Source: an uncultured Lachnospiraceae bacterium (GTDB lineage Bacteria > Bacillota > Clostridia > Lachnospirales > Lachnospiraceae). Taken from it: a DNA stretch of 64,000 nucleotides. Location of the stretch: assembly GCA_947625775.1 (NCBI GenBank), contig CANQPM010000011.1:54980-118979 (forward strand), read 5' to 3'. The notes under the pieces were generated by a model. The model had not been told where the DNA came from. It ran no database searches and worked only from the letters and a program-made list of their open reading frames with translations. This document shows, in pieces, positions 36,742 to 45,825 of the stretch (position 1 is the first letter of the stretch; each line of letters begins with the position of its first letter). A program made the translations under genes and the position numbers.

Positions 36742-38088
36742 TTAATAATTGAATTTATGCGCCTGCTCGTTTAAGCCCTCGGCTACCTGCGTAAGCTCCT
36801 GGCTCATGCCCGCCAAATCTGCAATCACGCTGCCCTGGGAATCTACAGATGCAAGCACCTCCTGAGTTCCCGCCGCGTTCTGCTGGCTTGCGGCTGATAC
36901 ACCCTCTATCATTGACACAATAACATTTTTGCTTGACATCATATTGTTGCTTGACTCAAACAGCATATCCGCGCTGTCCTTGACGCTGCCAAGACATTCC
37001 TCTATCTGAAGGAATTTTTCGCGCGTCTCGCCTACGCTCTTTTCCTGCTGCTCAAAAATATGCTCCATGTCCTCCATATTTTTTGTGGCATCGTCCGTCT
37101 TTTCAAGCAGCTCCTGAATAATGCCGCCAATCTCGTTTGTAAGGGTGTTTGTTTCTTCCGCAAGTCCCCTTATCTCCTCTGCGACTACCGCAAATCCGCG
37201 TCCTGCCTCGCCTGCGCGCGCCGCCTCGATTGCCGCGTTGAGTGAAAGAAGGTTTGTCTGGTCTGCAATGTCGTTAATCTTCTGGCTTGTGAGCTCTATC
37301 TTGTGGGCCTGATCACTGTTCTGCTCCATCGCCTCTTTGACGACTGATATGCTCTCGCGGCTCCTTGCCGTCTTCTCTATAAGGTCGCGTATTGTGACAA
37401 GTCCGTCATTTTTGACTCTATCCATCTCCTCGGCGTTCTTGTGGAGGTTTTTCGTATCGTCAAGGTTTCTTACGATAAGCTCGTCAAGCGTCGCAACCTC
37501 CTGCGCCCCTCTCGAAGTCTCCTCCGCCTGCATCATTGCGCCGCGGCTTAACTCATTCATCGTATGGTTAATCTCCTCAGAGGAATTTTTTACCTGCCCT
37601 GTCCTGTCTGAAAGCGTGCCCACGCTCTCGAGAAGCACGGTTGATGAGTTTTTTATCTGGGCTACTATTTCCTTTAGATTGTCCTGCATAAGCACTATAT
37701 TCCTGCAGATGCTCCCTACCTCGTCAGTGCGCGTGGTGTTGGCTCTCACGGAAGCCATATTGCCCTCTGTCAGGTCGTATCTTGCCACCCTATGTATCTC
37801 TGCCACGGCATTCTTTAACGGCTTTACAAGCATATATTCAAGAATTACCGAAAGCACGGCAAGCGCTAAAGCGCCAACTATAAGGCTTATCAGCGTCAGC
37901 ATGCCGATAAGCTTTCTTATCGCTACAGCCGCAGCGTCCGCTGAGATGTTCATGTCCTTTGCCATGTTAGCCTCGATAAGCTTGCAGGCAAAAAAATCGT
38001 TGAGTATAAATGCTACCGCCAGCACTATAAACATAATGGTGGAAATTTTGAAAATAACTGATACTTTTTTAATTTTTTTCGTTTCCAT
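36742..38088 (-). CDS. methyl-accepting chemotaxis protein with a minimal sensor
   Basis: A 448-residue receptor. TM1 (about 11-29) and TM2 (about 60-82) are only about 30 residues apart, so there is almost no extracytoplasmic ligand domain. HAMP follows, then a full signalling domain with [20 protein letters not shown]. Such receptors sense intracellular or membrane signals, or work through partners. GGAGGAAAGG precedes the start. Confidence 0.9.
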   Translation of the reverse strand: METKKIKKVSVIFKISTIMFIVLAVAFILNDFFACKLIEANMAKDMNISADAAAVAIRKLIGMLTLISLIVGALALAVLSVILEYMLVKPLKNAVAEIHRVARYDLTEGNMASVRANTTRTDEVGSICRNIVLMQDNLKEIVAQIKNSSTVLLESVGTLSDRTGQVKNSSEEINHTMNELSRGAMMQAEETSRGAQEVATLDELIVRNLDDTKNLHKNAEEMDRVKNDGLVTIRDLIEKTARSRESISVVKEAMEQNSDQAHKIELTSQKINDIADQTNLLSLNAAIEAARAGEAGRGFAVVAEEIRGLAEETNTLTNEIGGIIQELLEKTDDATKNMEDMEHIFEQQEKSVGETREKFLQIEECLGSVKDSADMLFESSNNMMSSKNVIVSMIEGVSAASQQNAAGTQEVLASVDSQGSVIADLAGMSQELTQVAEGLNEQAHKFNY

Positions 38089-38212
38089 GGATTCCCTTTC
38101 CTCCTTTTACGTTTTGCTAATATCGGGCAGCCGCGTAAAATCCGCAGATGCCTTTCGTTATAATATTAACAGACATTCTTATTATACTCAATCAATTTGG
38201 AATTTTCAACTA

Positions 38213-39517
38213 CTATTTGCCCTTAAGAATATAATGCTTTACCCCATGGGCATTTACCTTCGCGGCAATCCTGCCGCATACGGTCTTACTCTTTTCGCCG
38301 CTCCATATATCATATAATTCACAGTCACAGCCAAGCTCCCATTCAAGCGTTTTTTCTTCGTCACCCAGATTAAAGAGCGCGATGTGCGTTTCCCCTGTCT
38401 TTTGGTTTACGTTTTTCCACGCCACCATCTCGTCATTTCTGAACAGCTGCGCGCCACGGCAGTTTTCGTCTAAAAGCTTTAGAAGCTCTTTATTGGTGAT
38501 GAGCGACAGTGTCCAGTCATCAAGCCTTGTGAGCTCAGCACCAAGCATAAGCGGCGAGCGGAACATGCACCAGAGCGACATCATTGTCATCTGCTCGTCT
38601 CTTGTAAAGCGGCATTCCCGTTCTTCTCCCGCGCTGTTAAAGCCCTTGCCGAGCTTTCCAAGCGGCAGCATGTCACAGTCGGGGAAACAGCCCTGTTTTA
38701 CATGATCCTGCCACGTCTCGCAACGCCAAAACATATTTTTCAAAAGCTCCCAGCTGTCCCAGAAGTCGTCAGTTATGCGCCACATATTTGCGTTGTCGCA
38801 GTATTGCCATGCCCTGTCTATGTGCGCGGGACCTGGCGAAAGGCTTAGCACTATCTGTCTGCCTGTCTTTAATATCGCTTTATGCAGCATCTGCGTCTCA
38901 TGCCACCCTGAAAAGCTGTCGTTTCTGTAAAGCCAGCTGTCGCATATATCGTCACATTTAATAAAATCCACGCCCCAGTCGGCATACATCTGAATAATCG
39001 AATCATAGTACGCCTGCCCCGCGCTAGTGTCCCTTACTCCGTACATATCGGGATTCCAGCCGCAGATAGACGACGGATCAGCTATCATATCGGCGGTAAT
39101 GTCCGTGCCAAAAACCTTTGAGTGCATTTCGGCGGCGCGGCGCGGTATGCCTCTCATTATATGTATGCCAAATTTAAGCCCCAAGCCATGCACGTAATCC
39201 GCAAGCGGCTTAAAGCCCTTTCCCCCCGCGGAAGACGGAAATCTTTCAGGGCTTGGCTGCAGCCGCGAATATTCGTCAATTTCCAGCCTGCCAAACGGAA
39301 TATACTGGAATTTGTCGCGCAGCGTGCCCGCATCGTTTGCGTACCATTCAATATCGACCACTATGTACTCCCAGCCAAATTCCTTCAATTTCTTTGCCAT
39401 AATGTCGGCATTTGCCTTTACCTGCGCCTCATTTACAGCGGTATCGTAATAATCGTAGCTGTTCCACCCCATAGGCGGCGTCTTTGCGAAGTCGTTCTTG
39501 TCCATATACTCTTTCAT
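38213..39517 (-). CDS. alpha-galactosidase, glycoside hydrolase family 27
   Basis: A 434-residue GH27 enzyme. The N-terminus KTPPMGWNSYDYY is diagnostic. The nucleophile Asp is in VDFIKCDDICDSW and the acid/base Asp in WRITDDFWDSW; a C-terminal beta-sandwich follows. It has no signal peptide, so it acts on imported alpha-galactosides (raffinose family or galactomannan pieces). The ATG at 39517 follows AGGAGGCAT. No transporter is linked to it. Confidence 0.9.
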   Translation of the reverse strand: MKEYMDKNDFAKTPPMGWNSYDYYDTAVNEAQVKANADIMAKKLKEFGWEYIVVDIEWYANDAGTLRDKFQYIPFGRLEIDEYSRLQPSPERFPSSAGGKGFKPLADYVHGLGLKFGIHIMRGIPRRAAEMHSKVFGTDITADMIADPSSICGWNPDMYGVRDTSAGQAYYDSIIQMYADWGVDFIKCDDICDSWLYRNDSFSGWHETQMLHKAILKTGRQIVLSLSPGPAHIDRAWQYCDNANMWRITDDFWDSWELLKNMFWRCETWQDHVKQGCFPDCDMLPLGKLGKGFNSAGEERECRFTRDEQMTMMSLWCMFRSPLMLGAELTRLDDWTLSLITNKELLKLLDENCRGAQLFRNDEMVAWKNVNQKTGETHIALFNLGDEEKTLEWELGCDCELYDIWSGEKSKTVCGRIAAKVNAHGVKHYILKGK

Positions 39518-39560
39518 ATATGCCTCCTGCACTTTAAATATTTTTTAATCAAGACATTTC

Positions 39561-40142
39561 TCACTCTGTCTTATCCGCCTTATTGGGCAGCTGCACCAGC
39601 ACAATCGCCGCAAACGCCAGTATGCATCCGATTATCTGTCTTGGCGTGAGCGCCTGATGCAGGATTATCCATCCCGCAAGCACGGAAACCACGGACTCAA
39701 GGCTCAAAATAAGCGATGCCGCCGCCAGCATCTTTTTCCCCGCCTTTTTATGGAAAAATATACCAACTATCGGCACGAGCACCATATACATCGCCGTGAT
39801 AAAGCCCGCCTTCCCGACTGTAGTGTACTTCACGCCAAACTGCTGAAGGCTGCTTGCGGTAAAAAGACATATGCCGCAGCATATGCCTACTGTTATAAGT
39901 GTCCTGACATTACCCTTATTCTTTATTGTATTTGCTCCGCTTTTACTATCCTGCCGTTTATTAATCCTGTCCATCAAGGCTATGCAGGGTATAAGCACCA
40001 GCGCGCCGATCACGTTCCGCACGGCGATAAAGGTAAACGGCTCGACATAATCCATGCCCACGCTCTGCGCCACAAACGCGACGCCCCATATAACAGCGGT
40101 TAAGAGCAGAATAAGCGACTGCCTCAAAACAAATTTATTCAT
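39561..40142 (-). CDS. EamA/DMT transporter with a large internal in-frame loss
   Basis: Only 193 residues against about 300 in the family. The first part, FIWG-type LTAVIWGVAFVAQSVGMDYV and KYTTVGKAGFITAMYMVLVPIVG, is normal through TM5. The sequence then passes from FFHKKAGKK directly to ASLILSLESVVSVLAGWIIL, which belongs to the second EamA repeat (TM9-10). About 100 residues (TM6-8) are missing without a frameshift. It is probably non-functional as a full carrier, although a shorter membrane protein would be made. It lies next to a truncated ABC gene, as if the region had rearranged. Confidence 0.75.
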   Translation of the reverse strand: MNKFVLRQSLILLLTAVIWGVAFVAQSVGMDYVEPFTFIAVRNVIGALVLIPCIALMDRINKRQDSKSGANTIKNKGNVRTLITVGICCGICLFTASSLQQFGVKYTTVGKAGFITAMYMVLVPIVGIFFHKKAGKKMLAAASLILSLESVVSVLAGWIILHQALTPRQIIGCILAFAAIVLVQLPNKADKTE

Positions 40143-40157
40143 AGCCAGATGACCGCC

Positions 40158-40520
40158 TTACAAAATACTCTTTAAAAACTGCTTTGCCTCGGGCGACTGG
40201 GGATTTGTAAATATCTCCTCGGGAGCGCCCTCCTCCAGAATACGACCGTTTGCCATAAACACAACCTTGTCCGCAACCTCACGGGCAAAGCCCATCTCGT
40301 GCGTCACGCAAAGCATAGTCATTCCCTGATTGGCAAGATCCTTCATAACGCTCAGCACCTCGCCTACAAGCTCGGGATCAAGCGCGGACGTCGGCTCGTC
40401 AAACAGCATCATCTTAGGCTCCATGGCAAGCGCCCTCGCGATAGCCACCCTCTGCTGCTGCCCGCCCGAAAGCCGTGAATGGTACTCGTCAAGCTTGTCC
40501 TCAAGCCCGACACGTTTGCA
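40158..40520 (-). pseudogene. 3' part of a polar amino-acid ABC transporter ATPase (GlnQ type)
   Basis: About 120 residues remain of a family of about 240. The frame starts within [30 protein letters not shown] (signature motif), followed by Walker [14 protein letters not shown] and the H-loop CVTHEMGF. The Walker A half is absent, and an in-frame TAA at 40521 marks the break. A perfect palindrome TTGCAT-TATT-ATGCAA (40516-40531) sits at the break, next to the end of a PD-(D/E)XK gene. Confidence 0.88.
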
Positions 40521-40548
40521 TTATTATGCAAGTATTTTGTGATATTTT

Positions 40549-41439
40549 TTATAATTTAAGATAAGAAAGCGCTTCTTCCTCTGAAAGATTATAATCTTCC
40601 ATCAGAGTCATCTTAATGTCTAAGTCACTTGTGTTAAAACGCCTTAAACTTTTGACTGCTGCCTTAATCGCACGTTCTGTGGTTTCCCTACGTTCCTTCA
40701 ACCTTATCTCATCAATCTCTGGTTTCATTATCTCCATCAATGCCTGACACATATCCTCATCTCCCATCTTCAATTCTTCTACTATATTCCTGTTTGCCAA
40801 TGCGCTCACTTCAAATATGGCATCTATTAGTTCCCGCTCATTCTTACTTCTTACATTCCTTGAATATTCGATGGCTCTTGCCATTTCCTGCTTTGTCACT
40901 TTATCAGACAGCAGGTTAAACCATTCGTGGTTTTCATGAGTAAGCTCTTTTCCTATGATTATCTGTGTCGGAAACTTTAGCCCGCTTTTTATATAATATA
41001 TCCCCTTGTATGGATTTGATACTAGGTAACTGTTTTCTTCAAGATACTTGAATAATCCAACGGGCTTTGATTCACGTATCAGTGTGACTGACACTTCATC
41101 AAACTTTACTGAATTAATGCTTTCGCCATATGCCTTATATAAATGGGCATACCCTTGTGTCTTTGCTATATCATCTATGGACAGGGAATCTCTCGCTGAT
41201 TTATATTCGATTATGTTGTACTTCCTAAAGAATTTTCCTATCTCATTCTTTATGACTACGTCCTTTTTCTTTTTTATTACCAGACAATCTATCAGCAGGG
41301 GTTTTCTGTTAAGGTTATGCTCCCTCTCAAATTCCAAATCGTCTTTATTTTCCAAAAGCTCCATTTCAAGGGCTGCCGCAAACGCGGGATGCCACTGCAG
41401 CTTCTGTTTCTTTTCTGCCTTTGATTTCTCTTTTGCCAT
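40549..41439 (-). CDS. Rpn-like PD-(D/E)XK family protein, copy 1
   Basis: A 296-residue protein of a family multiplied in Lachnospiraceae, often mislabelled 3-isopropylmalate dehydrogenase. The nuclease-like core is PLLIDCLVIKKKK then IIEYKS, giving D...ExK. A Glu/Arg-rich C-terminal helix ends in YNLSEEEALSYLKL. Copy 2 at 43099 is nearly identical over the first 230 residues and differs in the C-terminal coil. A related role to recombination-promoting nucleases (Rpn) is possible but unproven. Its 3' side abuts the truncated ABC gene. Confidence 0.8.
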   Translation of the reverse strand: MAKEKSKAEKKQKLQWHPAFAAALEMELLENKDDLEFEREHNLNRKPLLIDCLVIKKKKDVVIKNEIGKFFRKYNIIEYKSARDSLSIDDIAKTQGYAHLYKAYGESINSVKFDEVSVTLIRESKPVGLFKYLEENSYLVSNPYKGIYYIKSGLKFPTQIIIGKELTHENHEWFNLLSDKVTKQEMARAIEYSRNVRSKNERELIDAIFEVSALANRNIVEELKMGDEDMCQALMEIMKPEIDEIRLKERRETTERAIKAAVKSLRRFNTSDLDIKMTLMEDYNLSEEEALSYLKL

Positions 41440-41478
41440 TCCGTTCCCCTTATAGTATCTTAGTTAATCTGTAATTTC

Positions 41479-41507
41479 ATTATATCCTTTACCTGTTCTA
41501 ATGTAAA
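41479..41507 (-). promoter_or_regulatory. promoter of PD-(D/E)XK copy 1
   Basis: TTTACA (41502-41507), 17-nt spacer and TATAAT (41479-41484) on the minus strand. The same boxes and spacing precede copy 2. Confidence 0.75.
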
Positions 41508-42168
41508 GAATCTTTTGTGTTAATATCGAGAGCTTTGTTAATTGTCTTTTCTGTCCTCAGCGGATAACTGTGTATGGATATTATGTCAAGCATATTTCCA
41601 AGTTCTTTTAATTCTTTACCGTAAGTCTCACCGCTGCCTGGAGAGTTGTCCTTCATTTCCACATAGTTACCGTCACGTATCTGTGAATAAAAGTGTCCCT
41701 TATTCGGCTCATCTTCCCTTGGTGTCCAGGGCACTTTATCATACGCATTATAATCGGCATACCCATTACTTTGTCTGCTCGCTGCTCAAAAAGTATTAAA
41801 GCCTGATTCTTCATTTCCTCCATTTGCGACATCTTCTCTGGATGCGAATAAAGGAACTGGTCTACCATTGATACACGATACTCACTCCAATAATCATTAG
41901 GCGATGCCAGATTGTGTGCCTGTAGCTGACTACGATACTCCTGAGCCGTATTGTCTATCTCAAGTATTCCAATCGTCACAGCAAGATTCTTTAACGGCTT
42001 TATACCATCACCATTTCCATCTGATAACTGTCCACCAGCACCAGTCTCGTTTGTAGATGCCTCATTTAACTCACTTGCGAATACACCTTCAAATGGTGCT
42101 AATATGAATGTTAAGATTAGCGACAAGCTGACTAGCGATTTACATATTCGCTTATGTTTATACTTCAT
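41498..42168 (-). pseudogene. secreted protein of unknown function, frameshifted
   Basis: The ATG at 42168 (MKYKHKRIC) follows GGGAG and opens a signal peptide (LSLILTFILAPFEGVFASE). The frame is good to about 41785 (ALILFEQ). Beyond it the natural continuation is in another frame: SRQSNGYADYNAYDKVPWTP and onward to SLH at 41498, about 224 residues in all. A single lost base near 41785 explains it; the uninterrupted frame ends with an unlikely tail at 41653. I recognise no domain in it. It lies downstream of another secreted unknown and upstream of PD-(D/E)XK copy 1. Confidence 0.75.
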
Positions 42169-42230
42169 TTTAATCATCTCCCTACTGACTTAAATTTTTG
42201 ACTTGATTTTAAAAGTTTAATTGCATAACA

Positions 42231-42268
42231 AAAAAGAAGTTAGAGAATGATTCATCTAACTTCTTTTT
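42231..42268. terminator. terminator after the 232-aa secreted protein gene
   Basis: A 14-bp stem AAAAAGAAGTTAGA / TCTAACTTCTTTTT with a 10-nt loop. Confidence 0.88.
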
Positions 42269-42301
42269 GTCTGCTTGTTTTATTCTATTATTTGATTCTG
42301 A

Positions 42302-43000
42302 TTAAAAGTGTCCACCACCTGTTGCCCACCAACCATTTGATGGATTCTGATCTTTAAATATTTCCTTTTCATGCTCGTATGCTGCTATGCTCTTAATCTC
42401 ATCCTGCGTAAGTGTAGGCTCCTGTGCTCCAGGTACTGCAGGGAGTACGAACAAGCCGACTGTTACGGTATTGGAAACTAGGTTATCAAGAGAATCCGTA
42501 ATGCCTACTTCAACAACTGCAGAACCTTCTGACTCTGCTTCAATGATAAAGTTGTTCTGACGGTCTTCAGTAACATCATATCCAAAGCCGTAGTATACAA
42601 AACTCGTATCTATATCTGTAATAAATCCAGGTTTCCCCCTATTTGGACCGCCTAACTCATCCATACCCATATCTGTCCATAAGTTATTTACAGGAAACGC
42701 CACGCTCTGCCCCACATACATAATAATATTATATGTACCATCTCCATTATTGATAATCTGCGGATCAGGACTCCCTTGTGTATCATGCGTAGTGACACAA
42801 GTACCAAAGAAGTCAAACTTCGTAGGGTCTGCTACTGTAGGTGTAAGCACCTCCTCCGCCAGCTCTGCTGCGTTGTACGCATCAGGCAGCTCCTCTGCAT
42901 ATGCTGTCACACCACTCATAGATGATGCTGTCACCACTGCTGCCGACAGGAGCGCTGTTACCTTTGCTGCTGTTATCTTATCTAATGTGTTAATCTTCAT
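42302..43000 (-). CDS. secreted protein of unknown function, 232 aa
   Basis: A signal peptide of about 36 residues ends in TAYAEE. The mature part is acidic with predicted beta structure: GDGTYNIIMYVGQSVAFPVNNLW, FVYYGFGYDV, NFIIEAESEGSAVVEVGI, which looks like an Ig-like or cell-surface beta domain by pattern only. It ends in NGWWATGGGHF. No anchor (LPXTG, lipobox) is seen. GGAGGTAGATATT precedes the ATG. It sits between the two PD-(D/E)XK copies and is not a family I recognise. Confidence 0.7.
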   Translation of the reverse strand: MKINTLDKITAAKVTALLSAAVVTASSMSGVTAYAEELPDAYNAAELAEEVLTPTVADPTKFDFFGTCVTTHDTQGSPDPQIINNGDGTYNIIMYVGQSVAFPVNNLWTDMGMDELGGPNRGKPGFITDIDTSFVYYGFGYDVTEDRQNNFIIEAESEGSAVVEVGITDSLDNLVSNTVTVGLFVLPAVPGAQEPTLTQDEIKSIAAYEHEKEIFKDQNPSNGWWATGGGHF

Positions 43001-43098
43001 AATATCTACCTCCGTTTTATTTTTACTTGTTTATTATTTGTTTACTGTTTCTACTTCTTCTATTATTATATGTATCGGTTACGGTACATATTTAGGGT

Positions 43099-44019
43099 TT
43101 ATTTAAGATAAGAAAGTGCTTCTTCTTCTGAAAGATTGTAATTCTTTTGTAATGCTTTCTTAATTTCATCATTTCCTAGGTTCAGACTGTGAAGCATTTC
43201 AACTGCTACTTTGATTGCATGTTCTGTTGTCTCCTTTATCTTCCTTTCAGTTTCCCTGCGTTCATGCAATACTGCTGTATTTACCACTTCTTCGATTTCT
43301 GGTTTCATTATCTCCATCAATGCCTGACACATATCCTCATCTCCCATCTTTAATTCTTCCACCACACTCTTGTTTGCCCATGCACTCACTTCAAATATGG
43401 CATCTATCAGTTCCCTTTCGTTCTTGTTCCTTACCTTCCTCGAATATTCGATGGCTCTTGCCATTTCCTGCTTTGTCACTTTATCTGACAGCAGATTAAA
43501 CCACTCGTGGTTCTCATGGGTAAGCTCTTTTCCTGTGATTATCTGTGTCGAAAACTTTAACCCGCTTTCTATATAATATATCCCTTTGTATGGATTTGAT
43601 ACCGTGTAGCTGTTTTCTTCAAAATACTTGAATAATCCAATGGGCTTTGATTCGCGTATCAGTGTGACTGATACTTCATCAAACTTTATTGCATTAACGC
43701 TTTCACCATACGCCTTATATAAGTGTGCATATCCTTGTGTCTTTGCTACATCATCTATCGATAATGAATCTCTCACTGATTTATATTCGATTATGTTGTA
43801 CTTCCTAAAGAATTTTCCTATCTCATTCTTTATGACTACATCCTTTTTCTTTTTTATTACCAGACAGTCTATCAGCAGGGGCTTTCTGTTAAGGTTATGT
43901 TCTCTTTCAAATTCCAAGTCGTCTTTATTTTCCAAAAGCTCCATTTCAAGGGCTGCCGCAAATGCAGGATGCCACTGCAGCTTCTGTTTCTTTTCTGCCT
44001 CTTGTTTCTCTTTTGCCAT
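43099..44019 (-). CDS. Rpn-like PD-(D/E)XK family protein, copy 2
   Basis: A 306-residue paralogue of the gene at 40549. The first 230 residues differ at about 20 positions; DNA is nearly identical including the GGGGAACGG start context. The C-terminal coil carries an insert (VVNTAVLHERRETERKIKETT) and a changed sequence before the common YNLSEEEALSYLK end. The D...EYKS core is conserved. Similarity stops just after the stop codon, and upstream just beyond the promoter, marking the duplicated unit. Confidence 0.8.
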   Translation of the reverse strand: MAKEKQEAEKKQKLQWHPAFAAALEMELLENKDDLEFEREHNLNRKPLLIDCLVIKKKKDVVIKNEIGKFFRKYNIIEYKSVRDSLSIDDVAKTQGYAHLYKAYGESVNAIKFDEVSVTLIRESKPIGLFKYFEENSYTVSNPYKGIYYIESGLKFSTQIITGKELTHENHEWFNLLSDKVTKQEMARAIEYSRKVRNKNERELIDAIFEVSAWANKSVVEELKMGDEDMCQALMEIMKPEIEEVVNTAVLHERRETERKIKETTEHAIKVAVEMLHSLNLGNDEIKKALQKNYNLSEEEALSYLK

Positions 44020-44087
44020 TCCGTTCCCCTTATAGTATTTTGTTTATTATTGCTTTTCATTATCACGCATATTGGCTATACAATTTT

Positions 44088-44116
44088 ATTATAATCTCCA
44101 TTTAATCCATTGTAAA
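44088..44116 (-). promoter_or_regulatory. promoter of PD-(D/E)XK copy 2
   Basis: TTTACA (44111-44116), 17-nt spacer, TATAAT (44088-44093); same architecture as copy 1, with a longer leader. Confidence 0.75.
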
Positions 44117-44158
44117 GAACCATTTTATCTGATTCGTCAGAATATCTTTGCCATAAAT

Positions 44159-44206
44159 AAAAGGAAACTGCCGCAGCTTAAATCCATGCAGACAGTTTCC
44201 TTTTGC
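44159..44206. terminator. terminator after the fucose/arabinose isomerase-like gene
   Basis: A 12-bp stem AAAAGGAAACTG / CAGTTTCCTTTT with a 22-nt loop, 25 nt beyond the stop codon. Confidence 0.8.
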
Positions 44207-44228
44207 TTGCAATATTTAATTCAACCCC

Positions 44229-45713
44229 TTATTTAAACGGATTCTCCGTAGGATAAGGCAAGGACTTTGGCTGGTTGTAATTGAGGTCTTCTACAGGCAC
44301 TCCGATATACTTGAATACCTCAAACAGCGCCTTTCCAAAATGTCCGAAGGCAACTGCGCCGTGGTGCGGGTAGTTCTTCTCAATCAGCACATGACGGTAG
44401 AAGCGCTCCATCTCGGGAATGGCGAACACGCCAATGCCGCCAAACGACTTAGTCGCGACGGGAAGAATCTCGCCCTGCGCAATATACGCGCGGAGCTTAC
44501 AGTCCGCCGTAGACTGTAAGCGGTAGAAAGTAATATCTCCAGGGATAATATCGCCCTCAAGCGTACCCTGCGTAACCTCCTCGGGAAGCGTTCTTGCCAT
44601 AATCATCTGGTACTTCATGCTGCATGAGGAAAGCTTTCTTGTCGTCGTGTTGCCACAATGGAAGCCCATAAACGTATCGTTTTCCGTATAGCTGTACTTG
44701 CCCTTGATTGACTCGTTGTACATATCGGCAGGGACAGTGTTGTTGATGTCAAGCAAAGTAACGGCGTCGTTGCTTACGCATGTGCCGATAAACTCGCTAA
44801 GACATCCGTAAATATCAACCTCGCACGAAACGGGAATGCCCATGCCCGTAAGACGGCTGTTTACATAGCAGGGTACAAAGCCAAACTGCGTCTGGAAAGC
44901 GGGCCAGCACTTGCCTGCAATCGCCACGTATTTGCGGTAGCCCTTGTGGTCCTCGATCCAGTCAAGCAGCGTAAGCTCATACTGCGCAAGCTTCGGCAGG
45001 ATTTCAGGCTTGTTGTTACCTGTGCCAAGCTCCTCCTCCATCTCCTTGACCTTTGCGGGGATTCTCTCATCGCCCGCGTGCTTGTTGAACGCCTCAAAAA
45101 GGTCAAGCTCTGAATTTTCCTCAATCTCAACGCCGAGATTGTAAAGCTGCTGTATCGGGGCATTGCACGCAAGGAAATTGAGGGGCCTCGGACCAAATGA
45201 AATAATCTTCAAATCTTTAAGCCCTATGACTGCCCTTGCGATAGGGATAAACTCGTTAATCATATCAGCGCACTTGTCAGCCGTACCGACAGGGTATTCG
45301 GGAATATACGCCTTTACGCCTCTTAGCTTTAAGTTGTAGCTTGCGTTAAGCATGCCGCAGAATGCGTCGCCGCGCCCGCCGACCAAGTCGTTCTGCGTCT
45401 CCTCCGCAGCCGCAATAAACATCGAAGGACCGTCAAAATGCTTTGCAAGGAGCGTCTCCGAAATCTCAGGGCCAAAGTTTCCAAGATATACGCAGAGCGC
45501 ATTACACCCCGCCTTCTTTATGTCCTCCAGCGCCTGAACCATATGTATCTCGCTCTCCACTATACAGACGGGACACTCATAAATGCTATCTGAGCCGTAT
45601 TTGTCAGTGTACGCCTTTACAAGCGCTTTTCTTCTGTTGACTGACAAGCTCTCAGGGAAACAATCGCGGCTTACCGCCACAATGCCGACCTTTACCTGTG
45701 GTAAATTGTTCAT
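44229..45713 (-). CDS. L-fucose/L-arabinose isomerase family protein
   Basis: A 494-residue member of the FucI/AraA-fold family (COG2407 type). Visible segments are CVYLGNFGPEISETLL, the metal/substrate region CEVDIYGCLSEF, and DTFMGFHCGNTTTRKLSS. It probably isomerises a deoxy- or pentose-type aldose; the exact sugar cannot be set by eye, and no linked kinase or aldolase confirms fucose. A rhamnogalacturonan- or hemicellulose-derived sugar would fit the uronate-using lifestyle. Confidence 0.8.
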   Translation of the reverse strand: MNNLPQVKVGIVAVSRDCFPESLSVNRRKALVKAYTDKYGSDSIYECPVCIVESEIHMVQALEDIKKAGCNALCVYLGNFGPEISETLLAKHFDGPSMFIAAAEETQNDLVGGRGDAFCGMLNASYNLKLRGVKAYIPEYPVGTADKCADMINEFIPIARAVIGLKDLKIISFGPRPLNFLACNAPIQQLYNLGVEIEENSELDLFEAFNKHAGDERIPAKVKEMEEELGTGNNKPEILPKLAQYELTLLDWIEDHKGYRKYVAIAGKCWPAFQTQFGFVPCYVNSRLTGMGIPVSCEVDIYGCLSEFIGTCVSNDAVTLLDINNTVPADMYNESIKGKYSYTENDTFMGFHCGNTTTRKLSSCSMKYQMIMARTLPEEVTQGTLEGDIIPGDITFYRLQSTADCKLRAYIAQGEILPVATKSFGGIGVFAIPEMERFYRHVLIEKNYPHHGAVAFGHFGKALFEVFKYIGVPVEDLNYNQPKSLPYPTENPFK

Positions 45714-45825
45714 TTCTTAATCCTCCTAAATTTATATATTTTTGATTTACGATTATCCGTAAAAACCGCCTAAATTAATTTTAAAATGTACAGCGCCAAA
45801 AATCAAGTACCAAAATGCCGCTCTT

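Noticed and set aside
41653..41784. Natural end of the secreted protein in the uninterrupted frame
   Set aside because: The tail after residue 130 is basic, Met/Ile-rich and unlike the rest, while the other frame gives coherent protein sequence through to 41498.
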